Virus record (IMG/VR): IMGVR_UViG_3300045454_000061
Location: 1-26,548 of that record
Length of the DNA stretch: 26,548 bases
Reading direction: 5' to 3' (one strand)
Origin: a virus
The position numbers were made by a program, and so were the translations under genes. The notes beneath the pieces were generated by a model. That model worked only from the letters and a program-made list of their open reading frames with translations, searched no databases and was not told the DNA's origin. Positions 15,757-22,858 of the stretch are shown piece after piece (position 1 is the first letter of the stretch; each line of letters starts with the position of its first letter).

Positions 15757-16250
15757 CTGTATATCCCCGCGTACAAATAGTAATCTCGACGATCCGGCCC
15801 CCAGCCGCGCATCAGGCCCTCGCGCTCCATCCCCAAGGCCCGCGCGAAACTATGCGCGCGGAAGAACAGCGCCCAGTCCGTCGCCGCGACCGGCGCCCGC
15901 ACGTTCATCTCCACCCGACGCGCCCCGACGTGGGTCCGCATCATCCGAAACCCCCGCGCCACCATGGCCCAGCCGCGCGGGCTCAGGTCGCCGGCGTAAA
16001 GCCAGGCGCTCCACCGCCCGTGTCCCATGTCCTCGATCCCGCCGCAGGCCAGCGGCCGGTCCCTTCGCCCGGGCCCGGCCTTCAGCGTCCAGCACAGGCC
16101 GCCCGGCGTGTCCGGCCCCATCAGGGGGTCGCCCGCCGCCTTCTGCTCGGCCGCGAAATCGGCGCGGGCCTGGATGCGCGGCGGGTCCGAGGGCGAGAAG
16201 CCGCTCAGGGTCAGACCGCACTTCGTCGTGACGTCCCCCCTATTCCACAT
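15753..16250 (-). CDS. GNAT-like virion-associated protein (T7 gp13-like position)
   Basis: A 165-aa protein. I start it at the ATG at 16250 (MWNRGDVTTKCGLTLSGF); the frame stays open to 16385 but that part is antisense-like sequence over the nozzle gene. The second half, WSAWLYAGDLSPRGWAMVAR followed by FARALGMEREGLMRGWGPDR and DYYLYAGIYR, looks like a degenerate GNAT fold. T7 gp13, at the same map position, is also described as GNAT-like. It overlaps the nozzle gene by 11 nt and the gp14-like gene by 4 nt. Acetyltransferase activity cannot be claimed; a structural role in assembling the internal core is more likely. Confidence 0.7.
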   Translation of the reverse strand: MWNRGDVTTKCGLTLSGFSPSDPPRIQARADFAAEQKAAGDPLMGPDTPGGLCWTLKAGPGRRDRPLACGGIEDMGHGRWSAWLYAGDLSPRGWAMVARGFRMMRTHVGARRVEMNVRAPVAATDWALFFRAHSFARALGMEREGLMRGWGPDRRDYYLYAGIYR

Positions 16251-18489
16251 CGGCGGTCGCCCGGATTGAATGCAGCACCAGATCGAACCCGCTGCGCGTC
16301 TCGACGAACAGCCGCCGCTCGAACTCGGCTCCGCCCAGCAGGGGCGTCTTCCACGTCTTGCGGCGCACCGCTGGCCCCGCCACATCGGCCGGGGTCCGGT
16401 TCAACAGCCGGTCGGTTCCGCTGTCGCCGTCCTCGCCTGTCGTGCCGACATAGGCGATCGCCGCATCCACCGTCAGGACGGCGTGGGTCCATCGGACCTT
16501 ACGCCCTGCCGTCGATCCCGGCCCTTGGGTCTCGGGCGGCAGGCCCTCCCACCGGCTCAGATACGGCAGTCCCGCCTGAAGGCGCGTCGCCGTCACATCC
16601 TCGGGCAGCGCGACCTCTCCGTCCTCGACAGTCCGGCCCTCGTACTCGCCCCAGCCGCGTCCCGGCGTCGCCGACGCGCCGGTCTCGGTCGCCGCCATCA
16701 CCGTCACCGCCTCGCCGTCCAGGTGGTCCAGCCCGTCCACCGCATTGACGGCCGCCCCGACATAGGCTTCGGCCGCGTCCAGAAACAGCCTGTCGCCCGG
16801 ATCGGCCATCCGCAGGATCATCCGCTGCGTCGCACCGGCCTTCTGGCGCCGCGCCAACAGGAACAGGCGCGACCGGCCGCCGACGCCGGGCACGACGCAC
16901 TGGCTTTCGACGATCAGCCCGCCGCCCAGGGGCGCGTCCTCGGTCGGCGGGCTCAGAGCCGCCAGGCCGTGCCGGTTCCATCCCCGCACCTGCTGTTCGG
17001 CGTGATAGGTCATGCTGGCCTGACCGCCGTCGGCCAGCCGGACCCACAACAGATTGTCGGGCTGGCGCATCCACGACAGTTCGGCCAGGCCGCGCGCGCC
17101 GATATGGTCGGCGCCCACGGTCAACTCGCCCTCGATCAACGACTGATCGGCCGCCAGCCCGGTCCGAAACAGGCTCTCGCCCCCCGCGCCGACGAACAGA
17201 CATCCGCCGTGGGCCAGGACCGGCGTCACGTCCGCCGCGCCGTATTCGCTCAGGGGCCGCGCCACATTTCCGCTGGGGCTGATTGGATCGTCCAGCGTCG
17301 CGCCGGTGATCACGAACTCGCCTTCCGTCGTCGCGGCCAGCAGGTATGTGGTATTGACCAGCCAGACGATCCGATTGCGCTCGTCGCCGACGAAACGGGT
17401 CACGGCGTCGTCGTCGACCACCCGACCGGTCCCCAGGCCCGGCTTGAAATCCAGGCCGGCCGGGCTGAAGCCGGCCGTGCGCGTGAAACACACCATGTCC
17501 GGCTCGGCGGCGGCGGCGGCCAGGGCCAGCCGTTCCTCGCGCACGGCGGGCGCCGCCGTGGGCCAGCCGCGATAGTCGGAATAGGCGCCCTCCGCCCAGA
17601 AGCGCGTGCCGATCTCGACCTGCGACGGCGGCGGCGTCACCACTTCGACCGTGCAGTGCATATTGTCGTGAACCGTCGTCACCCGCACCACGCCGGCTCC
17701 GTCGTGCAGGAAGCGCCAGTCGGCGGCTCCGTCGGATACGACGCCGCTGGTGTGGATCGGCGGGGTGTTGCCCGATGTCGTCGATCCGCCGGCGTATTCA
17801 TAGACCGCCCCGTTGGACAGCCTTTGCACGCCCAAGGTCAGGCCGCCCTCTTCGGGCTCCCAACTCAGCACCCCCGGCACGCCGTCGCCGGCGCGCAGCC
17901 GAAACAGCGCCCCCGCATGGCCGGGCTGGAAGAACGCCACGTCGCTGTTCAGGGCGTTGCCGCCGGTCAGGGACAGGCTGTGGGCCTGGTTGGTGTTCTC
18001 GGCCCTCCAGGGGCCGTCCAGAAACACCGTCGGCGTCACGCTCCAGCTCGTGTTCGATGTCCGCTTGATCGTTTGCGGCCGCAAGCCGTCGCGATGGGTG
18101 ACATACACCAGATCGCCGATCTGCTTGAACCTCAGCCCTTCGACCTGGGCGGCCGTCCAGGGCGTGACGAACTCCACCGGCGTTCCGCCGCTCAGCACCG
18201 GGGCGCCGTTCACCGTCCACACCCGGCCGTACAGGTCGCCCAGTTCGATCACCAGGGCGTCCCCGGACGATCGCCGAAACCCGATCAGGCGACCGGCCTT
18301 GTCCTGATGCTTGGTCAGGCCGCAGAACCAGGTGCCGCGCCGGCGGCCGACAGGCCCCATCACGCGGCCGATCATATTGTAGCCCAAGCGGCATCCGCGC
18401 GAAAACTGCGCCAGGTCCGACCGTGACCAGCCGTCCGGGCTCAGTTCGCCGACGTTGAGCGCATTCTTGAAATCGGTCTGCCTGCTCAT
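16240..18489 (-). CDS. Tail nozzle protein (tail tubular protein B / gp12-like)
   Basis: A 749-aa protein starting MSRQTDFKNALNVGELSPDG, then DLAQFSRGCRLGYNMIGRVM and RRRGTWFCGLTK. This N-terminal pattern (GELSP, roughly 20 residues, then a G-rich RxGT) is shared by large beta-rich podovirus tail-tube/nozzle proteins. Later repeats such as RFVGDERNRIVWLVNT and LFVGAGGESLFRTG suggest beta-propeller-like blades. It should form the distal tail opening, with fibres attached at the adaptor-nozzle interface. AGGA lies about 8 nt before the ATG. It sits 45 nt after the adaptor gene. Confidence 0.78.
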   Translation of the reverse strand: MSRQTDFKNALNVGELSPDGWSRSDLAQFSRGCRLGYNMIGRVMGPVGRRRGTWFCGLTKHQDKAGRLIGFRRSSGDALVIELGDLYGRVWTVNGAPVLSGGTPVEFVTPWTAAQVEGLRFKQIGDLVYVTHRDGLRPQTIKRTSNTSWSVTPTVFLDGPWRAENTNQAHSLSLTGGNALNSDVAFFQPGHAGALFRLRAGDGVPGVLSWEPEEGGLTLGVQRLSNGAVYEYAGGSTTSGNTPPIHTSGVVSDGAADWRFLHDGAGVVRVTTVHDNMHCTVEVVTPPPSQVEIGTRFWAEGAYSDYRGWPTAAPAVREERLALAAAAAEPDMVCFTRTAGFSPAGLDFKPGLGTGRVVDDDAVTRFVGDERNRIVWLVNTTYLLAATTEGEFVITGATLDDPISPSGNVARPLSEYGAADVTPVLAHGGCLFVGAGGESLFRTGLAADQSLIEGELTVGADHIGARGLAELSWMRQPDNLLWVRLADGGQASMTYHAEQQVRGWNRHGLAALSPPTEDAPLGGGLIVESQCVVPGVGGRSRLFLLARRQKAGATQRMILRMADPGDRLFLDAAEAYVGAAVNAVDGLDHLDGEAVTVMAATETGASATPGRGWGEYEGRTVEDGEVALPEDVTATRLQAGLPYLSRWEGLPPETQGPGSTAGRKVRWTHAVLTVDAAIAYVGTTGEDGDSGTDRLLNRTPADVAGPAVRRKTWKTPLLGGAEFERRLFVETRSGFDLVLHSIRATADVE

Positions 18490-18534
18490 TCCGCCATCCT
18501 GCCCGCGCCGGGGCCGGGGGCGGACGGAGGGCGT

Positions 18535-19140
18535 CTAGCCCGCCATGGCGCGCAGGGCCGCCAGACGGTCCGTCAGCATTTCCTCGTCGGCCTTGCTGTC
18601 CTGGCCGTCGGCGGCGATGGCGGTCAGAATGGCCTGATCGGCGATCTTTCGCAGCTCCAGCGCCCGTTCCACGCTGCCGTTCATCGGCCGGCACGCGCGC
18701 GCCGCCAGTTCGAAGGTCACGGCGTCGACCACATTCGCGTCCAGCAGATCGGCCTCGCGTTCGACCACATAGGCCACGTTCAACGGTCCGCCGGTCTTGG
18801 CGCGGATGACGGTCAGGGCCGCGCCGTCGTTCCGACGCCACACCCCACGCTCCCAGCCCGTCAGCCGCTCCACGGTCCAGAAGCGCAAGCCCCCCTCGGG
18901 CATCAGATAGTGATAGGAGAAGCGCCAGTTGGCGGGCACGTCGCCGCTGGGCGACAGGGTCGCGTACTCCAGGCTGCACAGGAAGCCGTACCTTTTCAGC
19001 ACGGACCGGATCGCGGGGCGCAGATGCGGCAGGATCTTCGTCACCCGCGACGGCGCCGGATCGGCGTCGATCGAGGCGACCGTGTCTTCCCCCAACTGCA
19101 CCAGGGCGCCGTTGACGATGGCGGTGGCGGCTTCGGTCAT
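18535..19140 (-). CDS. Tail adaptor (tail tubular protein A / gp11-like)
   Basis: A 201-aa protein starting MTEAATAIVNGALVQLGEDT. The mainly helical N-terminus, ASRVTKILPHLRPAIRSVLK-like helix (seen as SRVTKILPHLRPAIRSVLKR), the beta-rich middle and the C-terminal helices (ARACRPMNGSVERALELRKI) match podovirus gp11-type adaptors, which join the portal to the nozzle and hold the fibres. GGAGGA lies about 8 nt before the ATG. One motif B hairpin lies 14 nt upstream of the start; no motif A copy is present here. Confidence 0.78.
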   Translation of the reverse strand: MTEAATAIVNGALVQLGEDTVASIDADPAPSRVTKILPHLRPAIRSVLKRYGFLCSLEYATLSPSGDVPANWRFSYHYLMPEGGLRFWTVERLTGWERGVWRRNDGAALTVIRAKTGGPLNVAYVVEREADLLDANVVDAVTFELAARACRPMNGSVERALELRKIADQAILTAIAADGQDSKADEEMLTDRLAALRAMAG

Positions 19141-19154
19141 AATCCATTCCTCCC

Positions 19155-19184
19155 GGCCTCAAGTAGGGCGACGCCCGATAGGCC
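19155..19184. repeat. Motif B copy 6
   Basis: Outer stem GGCCT/AGGCC; inner stem GGGC/GCCC with loop GAC; internal loop CAAGTA/GAT unchanged. Relative to other copies the inner stem has changed on both sides in a pairing-preserving way. It lies between a pair of strong hairpins and the adaptor start. Confidence 0.78.
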
Positions 19185-19200
19185 CCTCAACAATGACAGA

Positions 19201-19230
19201 GAGGCCGGAGCGCACTCACGCCCCGGCCTC
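19201..19230 (-). terminator. Hairpin downstream of the capsid block (1)
   Basis: GAGGCCGG (19201-19208) and CCGGCCTC (19223-19230) form a perfect 8-bp stem with a 14-nt loop. On the minus strand TCTCTGTCATTGTTG follows: T-rich but not a clean T-run. With the next hairpin it may attenuate late transcription after the capsid gene block. Confidence 0.5.
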
Positions 19231-19237
19231 CCGACTA

Positions 19238-19273
19238 CCGCCGCGCCGTTGTTGAGCAGCGCGGGCGCGGCGG
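19238..19273 (-). terminator. Hairpin downstream of the capsid block (2)
   Basis: CCGCCGCGCC (19238-19247) and GGCGCGGCGG (19264-19273) form a perfect 10-bp, very GC-rich stem around a 16-nt loop, starting 8 nt after the stop of the 166-aa gene. No T-run follows, so it may act as a pause, attenuator or processing site rather than a classical intrinsic terminator. Confidence 0.5.
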
Positions 19274-19281
19274 CTCCCCCG

Positions 19282-19782
19282 TTACTGCGGGGAACCGTAG
19301 ATGGACCAGGCCAGGGTGCCGGAACCGGGGTTGCCGCCCTTGAAGGTGGCGATCAGTTCGGCGCGGCCGCCGTCGGCGACCGTGGCGTCCTTGGCCGCCT
19401 GCAGGCTGGCGTAGCCCGCCAGTTCCCACAGGGTCTTGCGGCGGTTGGCGATGGCGACGGACTTCAGCAGTCCGACCGAACCGGCCGCCGTCGCCACGTC
19501 CTGGGCGGCGATCAGGCAATCCGGGTCCAGGGCCACGCCGACGTCCAGGGTGATGGAGGTGCCGAAGTCGTCGAAGTCGAGGGTCGAGATCGCGTCGAAC
19601 CGGGTGTTCCAGTCCACATAGCCCAGGCTGACATAGTCGTCCTGGGCGGCGTCGCCGGTCCAGTAGTCGCTCAGCATCCGGGCCACGCGGCCATTGGCGA
19701 AGTAGGGCGCGGTCAGGGGGGTGCTGTTGATGGTGGTGGCCGCGTGGGCCGCTCCGAGGATAGCGCCGATGAAACGGGCCAT
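19282..19782 (-). CDS. Capsid-neighbour protein of unknown function
   Basis: A 166-aa protein starting MARFIGAILGAAHAATTINS. Mixed composition; the N-terminal hydrophobic stretch is too weak for a confident signal peptide. Other stretches include YVDWNTRFDAISTLDFDDFG and AIANRRKTLWELAGYASLQA. AAGGAA lies 8 nt before the ATG. It lies between the major capsid gene and a pair of hairpins, so it is probably a virion structural or decoration protein made at a reduced level: the strong hairpin right after the capsid stop would limit read-through. Not recognised as any family. Confidence 0.65.
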   Translation of the reverse strand: MARFIGAILGAAHAATTINSTPLTAPYFANGRVARMLSDYWTGDAAQDDYVSLGYVDWNTRFDAISTLDFDDFGTSITLDVGVALDPDCLIAAQDVATAAGSVGLLKSVAIANRRKTLWELAGYASLQAAKDATVADGGRAELIATFKGGNPGSGTLAWSIYGSPQ

Positions 19783-19825
19783 GGGGGTCGTTCCTTGTCA
19801 TCTTGCGGCCTTTCCGGGGTCCGCA

Positions 19826-19839
19826 CCGCCTTTCGGCGG
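19826..19839 (-). other. Small hairpin with GAAA tetraloop upstream of the 166-aa gene
   Basis: On the coding strand CCGCC-GAAA-GGCGG forms a 5-bp stem with a GNRA loop. The stem sequence is identical to that of motif A but the loop is 4 nt rather than 9, and it lies about 43 nt before the start. Possibly a related mRNA stability element. Confidence 0.4.
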
Positions 19840-19852
19840 GGAAGGGGAAGGT

Positions 19853-19876
19853 GGGCCGGTCCGTCGGGACCGGCCC
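19853..19876 (-). terminator. Strong hairpin directly after the major capsid gene
   Basis: GGGCCGGTCC and GGACCGGCCC form a perfect 10-bp stem with a 4-nt loop (CGAC on the coding strand), 19 nt after the capsid stop codon. The coding strand continues ACCTTCCCCTTCCCC, pyrimidine-rich but without a T-run. It probably attenuates transcription or protects the capsid mRNA 3' end. Confidence 0.6.
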
Positions 19877-19895
19877 GGTTCAGTCCGTCAGCCGA

Positions 19896-20837
19896 TTACA
19901 GATCCTTGACTTCGATCCCGGCCACCGCCTCGTCCCAGCCACGGACGGCGCCGTGTTCGGTTTCGTAATAGGCGTAGGGGCGCTCGGACTTGTCGCTGCG
20001 CGGCTTGATGGTGGCCGTGTGGATCTCGCGGGCCTTGTATTTCATCGCCTGATCCAGCCAGACCGGCAGGATGAAGACGCCGGCCGCGCCCGCCTTGGGG
20101 TTCACGTCCTCGTCCAGCACGAACTCGAAGCCCAGGAAGTTGCTGATCTCCCCGCTCTCCAGGCGTCGCACCATCTGATAGTCGCTGCTGGTCACCGGAA
20201 TGGTGGTCAGCAACTGGCTGATGTCCTCGGTGCGCACCGCGATCTTCAGCTTGGCGCCCGGCAGGACGCTCGCCGCCCGCGTCTTGCGGATGATGGCCCG
20301 CGCCGTCAGCAGCTTGCCCAGCGTCAGCGGCAGATCGCCCGACGCGGGCAGGGCGGTGCCTTCCTGCGCGTGCAGATACTTGCGCGACTGGACGCCGACG
20401 ATCTTTCCGGACGGGAAGTTCAGCGTGTTCTCGCCGCTCTCGCCGATCCGCACGGGGGCGAAGAAGCTGTCGCGGATCTTCTTGTCCATATAGCGCATCT
20501 TGCCGGCACGCATGGCCGCCATGACCTCGTTGGTCGGGTCCTGCAGCTGGTGCACCTTCTGGATGCTCTCGATGAACTTGCCGTCGTGGAAGCTCTCGAA
20601 CGCGCCGACCCGGCGCGTCATGTCGACCAGGCCCTCGGGGCTGTCCGGTACGACCGTATCGACCTTCTTGGGGTCCGAGGTGCCGATGGTGTCGATGTTG
20701 AACAGCTTGCCCGGCTCGGAATAGGCCAGGTCCGCGTCCACGTGAGGCAGGTACACGCTCTCGCGGACCTGGGGGGCCATGTTCAGGTTCGCGCGGAACC
20801 CGTCAACATCGGCCTGGGTGATTTGAGAATAGTCCAT
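19896..20837 (-). CDS. Major capsid protein (podovirus HK97-fold type)
   Basis: A 313-aa protein starting MDYSQITQADVDGFRANLNM and ending near RPYAYYETEHGAVRGWDEAV. The C-terminal phrase with YAYY...HGAxR is typical of a podovirus capsid family. Other features fit an HK97-like fold: KYLHAQEGTALPASG (extended loop region), AVRTEDISQLLTTIPVTSSD and FEFVLDEDVNPKAGAAGVFI. AGGAGG lies about 10 nt before the ATG. It follows the scaffold gene, as expected, and a strong hairpin follows its stop. I saw no slippery sequence near the end, so a T7-like 10A/10B frameshift is not indicated. Confidence 0.85.
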   Translation of the reverse strand: MDYSQITQADVDGFRANLNMAPQVRESVYLPHVDADLAYSEPGKLFNIDTIGTSDPKKVDTVVPDSPEGLVDMTRRVGAFESFHDGKFIESIQKVHQLQDPTNEVMAAMRAGKMRYMDKKIRDSFFAPVRIGESGENTLNFPSGKIVGVQSRKYLHAQEGTALPASGDLPLTLGKLLTARAIIRKTRAASVLPGAKLKIAVRTEDISQLLTTIPVTSSDYQMVRRLESGEISNFLGFEFVLDEDVNPKAGAAGVFILPVWLDQAMKYKAREIHTATIKPRSDKSERPYAYYETEHGAVRGWDEAVAGIEVKDL

Positions 20838-21068
20838 GGGCGCACGCCCTCCTGCATTCGATCAAAGGTTCAGGTCTGATCGGCTGCAGTCTCGGGCGCT
20901 GGCCCGTGCGTGCCTGGCGATGACGCTCGCCTGGGGCGCTTTCCGCTGGTCCGGCGCGTCAGGCGATACTGGCGCGGTCTCCGGGGAGGAAAGTTGGGGG
21001 GCTTGCGGCGCACCCCCGGCCGTTACGCATGGGCTGAACTGATTTGCGGCCTTCGTCAAGAGGCGGCG
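20838..21068. other. 231-nt intergenic region before the capsid gene
   Basis: No credible gene. On the coding strand it holds a TTGACG hexamer near the scaffold stop without a matching -10 box, a hairpin CGGGC-CAGC-GCCCG (about 20895-20908) and the capsid ribosome-binding site AGGAGG. A CGTCATCGC...GGCACGC segment resembles dispersed GC-rich intergenic repeats seen in some alphaproteobacteria. Because the capsid needs the highest expression of the late genes, an extra promoter here is likely, but I cannot point to it. Confidence 0.4.
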
Positions 21069-22052
21069 TTACGACGGCTGATCCGGCCGCGCCTCCCCGC
21101 GCTGCTGGGCCAGCAGGGCGGCCCGCTCGGCCAGGGCCGCCGCGTGCATCGGGTGGCCCTTGGTCTGCAGGGCCTTCATCTTCTCCGGGTCGGCGTGGAA
21201 GGCGTTCAGGGCGGCCGTCGCCTGCTTGGGCGTCATCGCCTTGGGCGCGCCGGCTTCGCGGCCGGCGCCTTCCGGGGCCTCGGGCTCGGCCATCTTGCTG
21301 ACGGCGTAACCCAGGGCGCGCAGCAGGGTCAGGTTGGACGCCAGCTGGTCGGACAGGTCGGCCATGGCGGCGTCGTCCAGCTGGCCGCCGTTGGCGTCGC
21401 GGATCAGCTTGCCGATGGCCCGGTCGTTCGCCTCGCGCGCCGCGCCCCATTCCTTGTCCAGGGCCGCCGTCGTCTCGGCCTTCAGGGCCTTGACCTCGGC
21501 CGCCTCGGCCTCGGCCGCCTTCTGGCCCAGGGTGTTCAGGGTCTCGACCACCACCCCCATGGCGTCGGGCGTCAGCTTGGCCTTGCCGCCCAGCTCGCGC
21601 AGGATGTTCGCCAGCTCCGGCGTGTCGGCCGCTGCCTCGGGCGCCAGCTCGATCTTGTAATCCTTCGGGTCGTCCGGCACGCCCAGGGCCTTGTGGATCG
21701 GCGCCCAGTCGTCGGGCGCCTCGGACGGGGGCTTGCTGGGGATCTTCAGCAACTCGGCCGCCGTCGCGCCCTTCAGCTTGGTCAGGTGCTGGTGCGCCTT
21801 CGCCAGCTCGTCCACGGTCTTGTAGGTGCGGAACAGCGGATCGGTCGCCAGATCGCCCGCCAGCCGGTCCTGCCACGGGGTGTCGTCCGTCTTGACCTCG
21901 GTCTGGCCGCTCTGGCCGCCGCCGTCAGCCGAAGTCGCCGCCGACCCCGCCTGCGTCTGATCCGTCGTCTGCCCCGCCGTCGAAGCCGCCGCCGTCGTCT
22001 CCGAAGATGACGCCGGGGTTGCCGCCGTGGTCGTTGCCGTATCCGTGCTCAT
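21069..22052 (-). CDS. Capsid assembly scaffolding protein
   Basis: A 327-aa protein. It has a Ser/Thr/Ala-rich disordered N-terminus (MSTDTATTTAATPASSSETT), a helical middle (ELANILRELGGKAKLTPDAM, AEAAEVKALKAETTAALDKE) and a basic/helical C-terminus (HAAALAERAALLAQQRGEAR). This is the usual architecture of phage scaffolds, and it lies directly before the capsid gene. I chose the ATG at 22052 because AAGGAG sits 6 nt upstream; a TTG at 22067 would begin inside that site. Its first 128 nt overlap the 3' end of the Bbp19-like gene in another frame. Confidence 0.82.
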   Translation of the reverse strand: MSTDTATTTAATPASSSETTAAASTAGQTTDQTQAGSAATSADGGGQSGQTEVKTDDTPWQDRLAGDLATDPLFRTYKTVDELAKAHQHLTKLKGATAAELLKIPSKPPSEAPDDWAPIHKALGVPDDPKDYKIELAPEAAADTPELANILRELGGKAKLTPDAMGVVVETLNTLGQKAAEAEAAEVKALKAETTAALDKEWGAAREANDRAIGKLIRDANGGQLDDAAMADLSDQLASNLTLLRALGYAVSKMAEPEAPEGAGREAGAPKAMTPKQATAALNAFHADPEKMKALQTKGHPMHAAALAERAALLAQQRGEARPDQPS

Positions 22053-22386
22053 ATCGCGCTCCTTCAAGCGTTTGGGTCAGGCCCGCGGCGGATATCGCCA
22101 CGGGATCGAAGCCGGCCAGGCCGGCGATCTTCAGGACGGCGAAACCCCGTCCGTTCAGGTGGTTGGACTGTTCGGGCGTCTCGGCCGCGCGCGGCGCGCC
22201 GATCTCCCCGATGGTGGCGAGCATGTGCAGCAGCACGGTCCGGCCGATGTCGCTGGCGAAGGTCAGGCGGTACGCCTCGCCGATGGCCGCCGGATCGCCC
22301 CGGCGCACCAGAGCGATCAGCTTGCGGCTGTCGAACGTCGCCGCCGGCTCCAGCTCCGGCGCGTCCTCGGGCAGGGCGGCGGTCAT
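21925..22386 (-). CDS. Bbp19-like phage protein
   Basis: A 153-aa protein starting MTAALPEDAPELEPAATFDS. The core RTVLLHMLATIGEIG...NHLNGRGFAVLKIAGLAG resembles the short Bbp19-type proteins encoded near portal and scaffold genes of Bordetella phage BPP-1-like podoviruses (helix, loop, N.RG motif, helix). The C-terminus is Gly/Asp-rich (GDDGGGFDGGADDGSDAGG). This tail is encoded where the gene overlaps the scaffold start. The start overlaps the stop of the preceding gene (ATGA). Function in the family is unknown to me; the name is a pattern match by eye. Confidence 0.6.
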   Translation of the reverse strand: MTAALPEDAPELEPAATFDSRKLIALVRRGDPAAIGEAYRLTFASDIGRTVLLHMLATIGEIGAPRAAETPEQSNHLNGRGFAVLKIAGLAGFDPVAISAAGLTQTLEGARYEHGYGNDHGGNPGVIFGDDGGGFDGGADDGSDAGGVGGDFG

Positions 22387-22832
22387 TGAATTGTTGCGAT
22401 GACGGTCAAAGTCGGACCTTCTGGTGTCCGGTCGAAGCGCAGCCTGATCGAAGGCCCCTCGCGGACACAGGCGAACCACAACGGGCCATCGCCTTCTTCA
22501 AGACCGTCAGCCGCGTCCTTGATGGTCTCGCCGGACTGCTCGGCATCCCACCCAGAGCCCCCTTCTGAATGACGCATGAAGAACAGGCTCGTGCCATCCG
22601 GGACGGGCTCCACAGCGACGAACTCGCCGTCTTGCCATTCGGCTCGGACATCACCCAGGACTTCCAACGTCATGCCGTCGTATTCGTCGCCTGGCGCCGC
22701 AGCCAGTTCACGGTCGAACCAATCGGGATCCGGCTTATCGAGCCAGGCGGCCCATGCCTCTAAGGTCGGAGCGCATGGGATTACTTCATCCGTCCAGTGG
22801 TCGAGATAGTAGTTGATGGTTGGCTTGCTCAA
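22383..22832 (-). CDS. Highly acidic hypothetical protein
   Basis: A 149-aa protein starting at a TTG (SKPTINYYLDHWTDEVIPCA) with GGAGAGA about 7 nt upstream. By count it has 31 Asp/Glu against 10 Lys/Arg, and it is Trp-rich (AWAAWLDKPDPDWFDRELAA). The DNA looks less GC-extreme at third positions than the portal and scaffold genes on either side, suggesting separate origin. It sits between portal and Bbp19-like genes, where this gene is not part of the usual T7-type set. Not recognised. The strong negative charge is compatible with a DNA-mimic or an inhibitor protein, but that is speculation; an ordinary accessory virion protein is also possible. Confidence 0.65.
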   Translation of the reverse strand: MSKPTINYYLDHWTDEVIPCAPTLEAWAAWLDKPDPDWFDRELAAAPGDEYDGMTLEVLGDVRAEWQDGEFVAVEPVPDGTSLFFMRHSEGGSGWDAEQSGETIKDAADGLEEGDGPLWFACVREGPSIRLRFDRTPEGPTLTVIATIQ

Positions 22833-22858
22833 GGCCGTCTCTCCGGTGTGTTGAGGCT

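Noticed and set aside
19880-19910. T7-like capsid frameshift (10A/10B)
   Set aside because: No slippery heptamer near the capsid stop, and a strong hairpin follows too far downstream with no long in-frame extension.
20862-21059. 65-codon minus-strand frame and 68-codon plus-strand frame in the pre-capsid gap
   Set aside because: No ribosome-binding site, repeat-like composition, and a TTG start for the minus-strand frame; more likely non-coding.
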